From the NCBI GenBank assembly GCA_039000515.1, contig JBCFYV010011164.1, positions 38,655,532-38,719,531 on the forward strand: DNA of 64,000 nt, read 5' to 3'. This stretch comes from Timema cristinae. Taxonomy: Eukaryota; Arthropoda; Insecta; Phasmatodea; Timematidae. The first letter of the stretch is position 1. Each line of letters begins with the position of its first letter. The position numbers and the translations under genes are program-made. This document shows positions 59,720 through 64,000 of this stretch, piece by piece. Under the pieces are notes generated by a model that saw only the letters and a program-made list of their open reading frames with translations, did no database searches and was not told where the DNA came from.

Positions 59720-59914
59720 TTTACCTCCCTCATTCTTCTTCATGAATATCCTCAAGTGTTTAAATGGGCAGTACTTAAACTTTAACAGTTTCCAACAACC
59801 TAAGTGTGTGAAGCTGAATTTTCATGTCATGCAGAAACCACCTCTAAATATCGCTGTGGACTGAATGTCACACCCGACATGAGAATCGTTGTCTACAACC
59901 ACTCTCAACTTTAA
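59720..59914 (+). pseudogene. hAT transposase C-terminal (dimerisation) remnant
   Basis: One frame, ending at a stop at 59912-59914, reads EYPQVFKWAVLKL, stop, QFPTT, stop, VCEAEFSC and then SKYRCGLNVTPDMRIVV. This follows the hAT C-terminal pattern YPxLxxxAxxxL, FPTTYxCExxFS, KxKYRxxLxxxxDxR of ZBED/Charlie-like transposases. Two stops in 65 codons show it is dead. Confidence 0.85.
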
Positions 59915-59963
59915 AGAACTATGCGAGACGAAGAAGCAACACCATTACTAACATTAGTCTTTA

Positions 59964-60130
59964 TCTATACTAATATTATAAAGAGGAAAGATTTGATTTT
60001 TTTTGTTGTTTTTTTGTTTGTAATGAATAAACTCAAAAACTACTGGACCGATTTTAAAAATTCTTTGACCAATAAAAAGCTACATTGTCAGCGAGTAACA
60101 TTGGCTATATTTTATTTTGAAAATTAAATT
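59964..60130 (+). mobile_element. Helitron 5' fragment nested in the hAT element
   Basis: Begins A|TCTATACTAATATTATAAAG, the 5' terminus of a widespread insect-type Helitron group, and contains CTCAAAAACTACTGGACCGA, the usual next block. No 3' CTAG hairpin end is seen before the sequence becomes G-rich at 60190. Only the first part is therefore certain. Confidence 0.6.
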
Positions 60131-60189
60131 TATTCCTCATAAAATGGTCGATAGTATATTATTATTAGTTGTTGGAAAAAAAAAGTTGT

Positions 60190-60290
60190 TGAAGGGAAAG
60201 TGGGGTTGGTGAAGGGGGTGGGGGGAGGAAAAAGGAATGAGATGAAAATAGGAGGGAAGATAAAAAGAGGGAGGGGGCTATACAGTGATG
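60190..60290 (+). repeat. Purine (G/A) rich tract
   Basis: About 100 bp almost without pyrimidines (GGGGGTGGGGGGAGGAAAAAG and similar). Confidence 0.8.
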
Positions 60291-60619
60291 GTAGGACTGT
60301 ATTTAAAAAAATAAGTAAAAAAATATTTTGGTTTTTATATTGACATTGATGGATGATTTGAAGCTTTGTTTTACAGGATTCTTTACAATATTTTTTTACG
60401 GGGAAGGAGGATAGTATCTTATACAGTAATATTTAATGTACATTACATAATTTTTAATATAAACTATTTGTGTTAGTCTGGATTTTTTATAATATTTATT
60501 TTTAATTTTGATTATCAATTATCAAACATCCTATATTTATGTGGCCAAGCTTGTGACTATCCATGGATGTTTTACGAGGTCTAAATTGTTCTAAGAGTGT
60601 AAACGTGTAAGAACCACTG

Positions 60620-60990
60620 CACTAAAGCAATGTTAACTCACATAAATACAATTTTTTTTAACTATCCTATCTAACTAAACATTACTAAGCAAATTTAAAT
60701 GCTTTTACAATCATAAACAAATACAAATGGTTGTGACTATGTATATTATAAATAAGGTACTTTTGTTGTACTTTATTAATTATTTTCTCTTGCTACCATA
60801 TGTGGAGAGGGTGATTGGTGTGCACTAGTTTTAATCACTATTTAAAATGTTAAAACCATAAAATGAAACATTAGTTATTCAAACTTATCTACAATAGTTG
60901 AATGGAGCACGTGTTATTGTGAAAAGATACTAGCGATTTTTAGCTTCTTACCTGATCACAGGAACTAAAGTGCATTGAAACCTGTATTCT
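60620..60990. other. AT-rich spacer between two hAT elements
   Basis: No gene or repeat identified. Confidence 0.35.
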
Positions 60991-60996
60991 GTAGAG

Positions 60997-61692
60997 CAGC
61001 GGTTCTAAAATATTTTACTCTATGACACCCTTTACATCCAAGTGAGGAAGATACGCCACAACCATTCTACTGGCCTCACTCCCCTTCCAGTGTAGTATTA
61101 TTTGAATAAAAATATTTTGTTAGTTTAATGTACTTATGTATATGCATATTTTTACATTATGTAAGGAAATTAACAACAATTCAAAATAATCTTAATTAAA
61201 ACAGTTTTATATAAATTCAACATCTGACACAACACAAAATAATAATAGCTCTTTAACATTAGCATTTATAGCACATTTTTATAATTCATATCATGATACT
61301 ATTGACTTTGGTTTTTAATTAATCACTTCTCTAATGTTTGGCGATGTAACGTGGCTCAAGTAGTGTTGATACTTTGTGTGGTTGATTTGATTGGTTTTAA
61401 ACACAAAGTTTATTAAACGAGGAGTAATATAAAAAAAAAGAAACTCTCAGCTCTTTAGTGATATCTAGTCTCGAACGATATCTGGCCTTCATATCCGCCA
61501 GAGCTGAAAATATAATTTCACAAATTTAGATTGATTTCTTAAAAATACAGTGAACATGAATGTATTTTTCTGGAAATTTGTTAGATCGAGTTAATAACAA
61601 ATAATTTAATGTCATAAAAAATTCTTGCCCATTCCTTTAGCAAATATCATGCTCGCCTTGGGGGGTTGCGCCCCACACTTTGACAACCGCTG
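60997..61692. mobile_element. Short non-autonomous hAT element
   Basis: Left end CAGCGGTTCTAAAATATTTT; right end, in reverse, CAGCGGTTGTCAAAGTGTGG. The flanking 8-mers CTGTAGAG and CTTTAGAC match at six positions and fit the nTnTAGAn target preference of Charlie-like hAT elements. The interior is AT-rich without a transposase frame. It ends about 140 bp before the viral element. Confidence 0.78.
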
Positions 61693-61834
61693 CTTTAGAC
61701 CTTGGTAAACTTCCCGGAAGTTGATATGATAAACAATATGTGGTTCATTAGTTTGTTTTACTTGTGGAGGAAGTAGACAAGATAAGACAGGAAGTTGAAT
61801 GAGATAACGTGATCACGTAATTTTATGTCACGTG
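61693..61834. other. Left flank of the viral element: palindromes and a direct repeat
   Basis: A perfect 12-bp palindrome ACGTGATCACGT (61807-61818) is followed by TCACGTGA (61828-61835). GGAAGTTGATATGATAA (61714) and GGAAGTTGAATGAGATAA (61790) form a direct repeat about 76 bp apart. This may be the remains of a viral terminus or promoter, or host flank. Confidence 0.35.
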
Positions 61835-62623
61835 ATGTCTTGTAAATCTTCTCTCCAGGGACCTACGAGAAAGAATCTTAGAGAAATTCATCACACCACT
61901 AGACCAATACAAACCGACTATAACTTACATACAAATGGAGAACAAGACAAACCAAAAACATACGAAACGACACACCTTCGACTAGTAAAGGAAGTAATCC
62001 TCGGTCGACAAGTAGAAATCCAACACTTGATCAAACTGACATCCGACCCACTACCATGGACGTACAAGATAACGACACTAGTGTACTCGGTAAACAACCC
62101 GCAACATACTATCACGAAGAGGACACATGCAATGTCCTCTTCACCTTCGTCGCTTGAGGACGAAGCCTTACCTGTGACAACATTAGACGAAAAATCCACG
62201 AAATGCCCAAGAACAAACTCCTACGGAGACCACTACCACGTCATCTTCAAGTCCACCTCCGAAAACAATAGTCACTGGGTCATCAATCGCATCATTAAAT
62301 TCATTGAAGGTGACGATACTACAGTTACAACGGGACATCTTACTATGCAACGAATCAGATATATTAACCGGTTCATTCTCTATCTCTTGCGTAAAGGTCT
62401 CTCCAGCTTCCTACAAGCTGGAGGGATCTTTCTTGAATTTATAAAAATATATAATAACCTTATAAAATCATTCAACACAGACGAAATAGACGCGACCGAA
62501 ACTTGCAACAACTACTTTGAGGGAAAAAAAGGAAATATCAGGTTCACAACAGTTTATGACAGTTCAGACAAGATCAAACATGATCGACCATCTAAAAGAA
62601 CTAGTAGTAAACAAAAACATTAA
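61835..62623 (+). pseudogene. NS1/Rep-like gene, part 1: N-terminal HUH nuclease domain
   Basis: Open from the first ATG at 61835 (an in-frame GTG precedes it at 61832) to a stop at 62621-62623. The motif HYHVIF (62231-62248) gives the His-hydrophobic-His metal site of HUH endonucleases. About 40 residues later RYINRFILYLLRKG (62357-62398) carries tyrosines (62360 and 62381) and a lysine in the position of the catalytic-tyrosine motif. Such proteins nick viral DNA at the origin during rolling-hairpin replication in the nucleus. The frame appears to leave the true coding path within 62517-62570, because good coding sequence then continues in another frame. The A7 run at 62524-62530 is the likely place (one extra base). 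The family beyond Parvoviridae/Bidnaviridae-like is not resolved. Confidence 0.75.
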
Positions 62624-62963
62624 CACATACGAACAGTTCATACAAGAGGTACCCGAACATATACTACTACAAATACTAAAACAATCAGGATCACAGTTTA
62701 AAATATATTTACAAATGGTATTAAAACTACAAAATACCACTAGAAAAGGAATATTGAAAAAACTACGCTACTTTGACATCATAGTAAACAACTTAGAACC
62801 AGAACATAACCTAGACAATATAGAATGGATCGAAAATTGGTTTTCTTTGAATGACATTAACCCTGTCATATTCTACAGCAACTTAATCCTTATTCAGAGT
62901 AAAACCTTTCAAAAAATCAACGGGTTCGTCATACAAGGTAATACCAACACGGAAAATCCATGA
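62531..62963 (+). pseudogene. NS1/Rep-like gene, part 2: central region up to the Walker A loop
   Basis: A second frame, one base displaced from part 1, carries a mainly helical linker and oligomerisation-type region, then FQKINGFVIQGNTNT (about 62907-62951), the strand and start of the Walker A (P-loop) motif of an SF3 helicase. The frame then leaves the motif before its Gly-Lys-Ser and stops at 62961-62963. The break is at about 62951, beside a GGAAAA run, consistent with one missing base. SF3 helicases of this kind unwind viral DNA as hexamers. Confidence 0.78.
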
Positions 62964-63430
62964 TCATTCGACTCTTGACGCAAGACATGGAACCAACACT
63001 AATAAGCAGAGAAAGAGATCGAACCGGGTTCCATTACGACCAATTACCGAGTGCAACCTGCGCGTTATTCAAAGAACCCCTTATAGACAACACCTCCGTG
63101 GGGACTTGGAAACTGCTACTGGAAGGGACGACAATACCGACCGACATAAAACACTCAGACAAAGAGGACCTCAAACGCATACCTATCTATTTGACAATAA
63201 ACTCCTCTTTGACTACCTGGTGCGACGACTGTGAAATAGCACCTATCGAACACAGAATACTTAGACATACTTTCATACAAATAATCGAATATTACAACAC
63301 CAGCGTTAAACAATTCATCAAAGTACCAAAACACATCATCATCAAAAATAACATAGATCACCATATTCTCTCACACTATGACGACATCACACTAAATATA
63401 GCAAACATCATAAAAAAACAACGCGACTAA
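62951..63430 (+). pseudogene. NS1/Rep-like gene, part 3: SF3 helicase core
   Basis: A third segment, back in the frame of part 1, opens with the Gly-Lys-Ser end of the Walker A loop (62951-62959) and runs to a stop at 63428-63430. FHYDQLPSATCALFKEP includes the Walker B strand. The first acidic position is a lysine (codon AAA, 63071-63073) where SF3 helicases of parvoviruses have glutamate. GTWKLLLEG and the lysines after it fit motif B', and IPIYLTINSS has the sensor-1 (motif C) asparagine. RILRHTFIQ is in the place of the arginine finger. The Walker B change would be expected to impair ATP hydrolysis independently of the frame breaks. Confidence 0.8.
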
Positions 63431-63502
63431 CAAAGACAGACTGACATACGAAAATAACACATACGAAAGACTAAAAGATTACTCTGATGAATTCCAGGTA
63501 CA

Positions 63503-64000
63503 ATGGAGATAATTAACGCACAACATAGAGCCAAAAAAAATAAAAAACCAGAAGCCGGACAGAATGCAGTAGGCTTCGGACAAACACAACAGACTGGCAT
63601 CCAAGACGGCTACGGCGAAAACATGTACCCGACTAACGACAGCATAGAAATACCAATCTCACTAGAATACGTGGCCGGTAAGGTAACCCAATGTAGGTGG
63701 TATAACCTAGAATTTACCGACAACCAAAATCCTATCACACTACCGTACACAGCCATGCATTTCTACACTAACGGAGGAAAAGACGACACCTTCAACAGAT
63801 CGGTCAATACATTCAGAACACTAAACGACCTAACTATAGGACTAAACCTATATGACTTTAAATTCAAAATCACCAACCAAGCTACACTCATAAAAAGACT
63901 ACTAACACAAGGAAGCACATCTTACACCACATACGACTTTGAAACGTCGCAAAACCTCATGGTCGTAACAGCCACAAGAAAAGCCATCGATGAAGACTTC
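63503..64000 (+). CDS. Capsid-like (VP) gene, 5' part, open to the window edge
   Basis: Starts at ATG 63503, 72 bp after the replication-gene stop, and is open for 166 codons without a stop. The first 25 residues are basic and polar (HRAKKNKKPEAG); then comes a Gly/Gln-rich stretch and a likely beta-sandwich region (VTQCRWYNLEF, LNLYDFKFKITN) like the start of a parvovirus jelly-roll capsid. No phospholipase A2 motif is present in this part, which would fit the smaller densovirus capsids or a longer upstream start outside this frame. Codon usage matches the replication gene. Assignment rests on position, composition and fold-like pattern, not on a clear signature, so it is less certain than the helicase. 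Confidence 0.6.
   Translation, partial: MEIINAQHRAKKNKKPEAGQNAVGFGQTQQTGIQDGYGENMYPTNDSIEIPISLEYVAGKVTQCRWYNLEFTDNQNPITLPYTAMHFYTNGGKDDTFNRSVNTFRTLNDLTIGLNLYDFKFKITNQATLIKRLLTQGSTSYTTYDFETSQNLMVVTATRKAIDEDF

Larger units (their letters stand above)
57924..60619 (+). mobile_element. hAT-type DNA transposon, internally rearranged
   Basis: Left terminus CAGTGGTTCCCAAACTGTG at 57924; the right terminus, in reverse, is CAGTGGTTCTTACACG, ending at 60619. Flanks CACTAAGC and CACTAAAG share the first six of eight bases, a decayed 8-bp target duplication. Between them lies a hAT transposase C-terminal remnant in the plus direction (59720-59914). The length (2.7 kb) is compatible with a once autonomous element that has lost most of its coding region. 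Confidence 0.72.
61835..64000 (+). mobile_element. Endogenous parvovirus/densovirus-like element (left part, continues past the window)
   Basis: A replication gene (61835-63430) and then a capsid-like gene (63503 onward) lie on one strand, separated by 72 bp, the NS-then-VP order of parvoviruses. Codons here favour A- and C-ending forms and the plus strand is C/A-rich, unlike the flanking A/T-rich DNA. The replication gene combines an HUH nuclease motif with an SF3 helicase, the hallmark of parvovirus NS1/Rep and bidnavirus NS1. At about 530 codons it is in the range of small densovirus NS1 proteins. Integrated flanks on the left (hAT element, AT-rich DNA) argue for an insertion rather than a free viral genome. 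The right boundary is not visible. Confidence 0.82.

Noticed and set aside
61918..62199. 93-codon minus frame inside the viral element (also 63155-63364)
   Set aside because: These are antisense shadows of the replication gene; the plus strand carries the HUH and SF3 motifs.

Overview
This window comes from an AT-rich eukaryotic (metazoan) genome, and no intact host protein gene can be demonstrated in it. There are no bacterial operons, ribosome binding sites or dense open reading frames. It holds many interspersed repeats, long TAA and TA microsatellites, two truncated RTE-type LINE copies, hAT transposons, Helitron remnants and a parvovirus-like insertion. The densovirus-like element, a short degenerate TTAGG tract and the repeat profile fit an arthropod best, but that is an inference. 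SINE-A to SINE-E are my own labels.

Layout. 1-2640 is a heavily mutated Helitron Rep gene on the minus strand. 2641-27000 is mostly AT-rich non-coding DNA with many tRNA-derived SINEs: SINE-A in good condition and SINE-B older and degenerate. It also holds an A/C-only tract (8690-9262), a foldback element carrying a nested SINE (21760-22317) and a SINE with a TAA tail of about 310 bp (22959-23537). 27040-27320 looks like a CpG-containing promoter. 28784-29231 is an exact eight-unit array of a 56-bp monomer. 29700-33700 is a SINE-B cluster. 37398-37874 is a complete short Helitron with both diagnostic ends. 39830-40658 is a complete non-autonomous hAT element with a perfect 8-bp target duplication. 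55500-56190 is a GC-rich island followed by a 16-copy minisatellite. 56594-57855 holds two RTE LINE fragments end to end, one split by a SINE-B. 57924-60619 is a hAT element with transposase remains, and 60997-61692 is another short hAT element.

The most notable part is 61835-64000, the left part of a parvovirus/densovirus-like genome in different base and codon composition. It has a replication (NS1-type) gene with an HUH nuclease motif and an SF3 helicase, broken by two single-base frame changes and with one altered Walker B residue. It is followed on the same strand by a capsid-like gene that stays open for 166 codons to the window edge. I read it as an endogenous viral element. The frame breaks lie at or next to homopolymer runs, so sequencing error cannot be excluded for them.

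The SINEs tie the window together. At least two families (A and B) with different tRNA-like heads share the same roughly 40-bp 3' end followed by (TAA)n, which suggests that one LINE machinery mobilised both. Several copies have clear target-site duplications, and some are nested in older elements, which gives a relative order of insertions.
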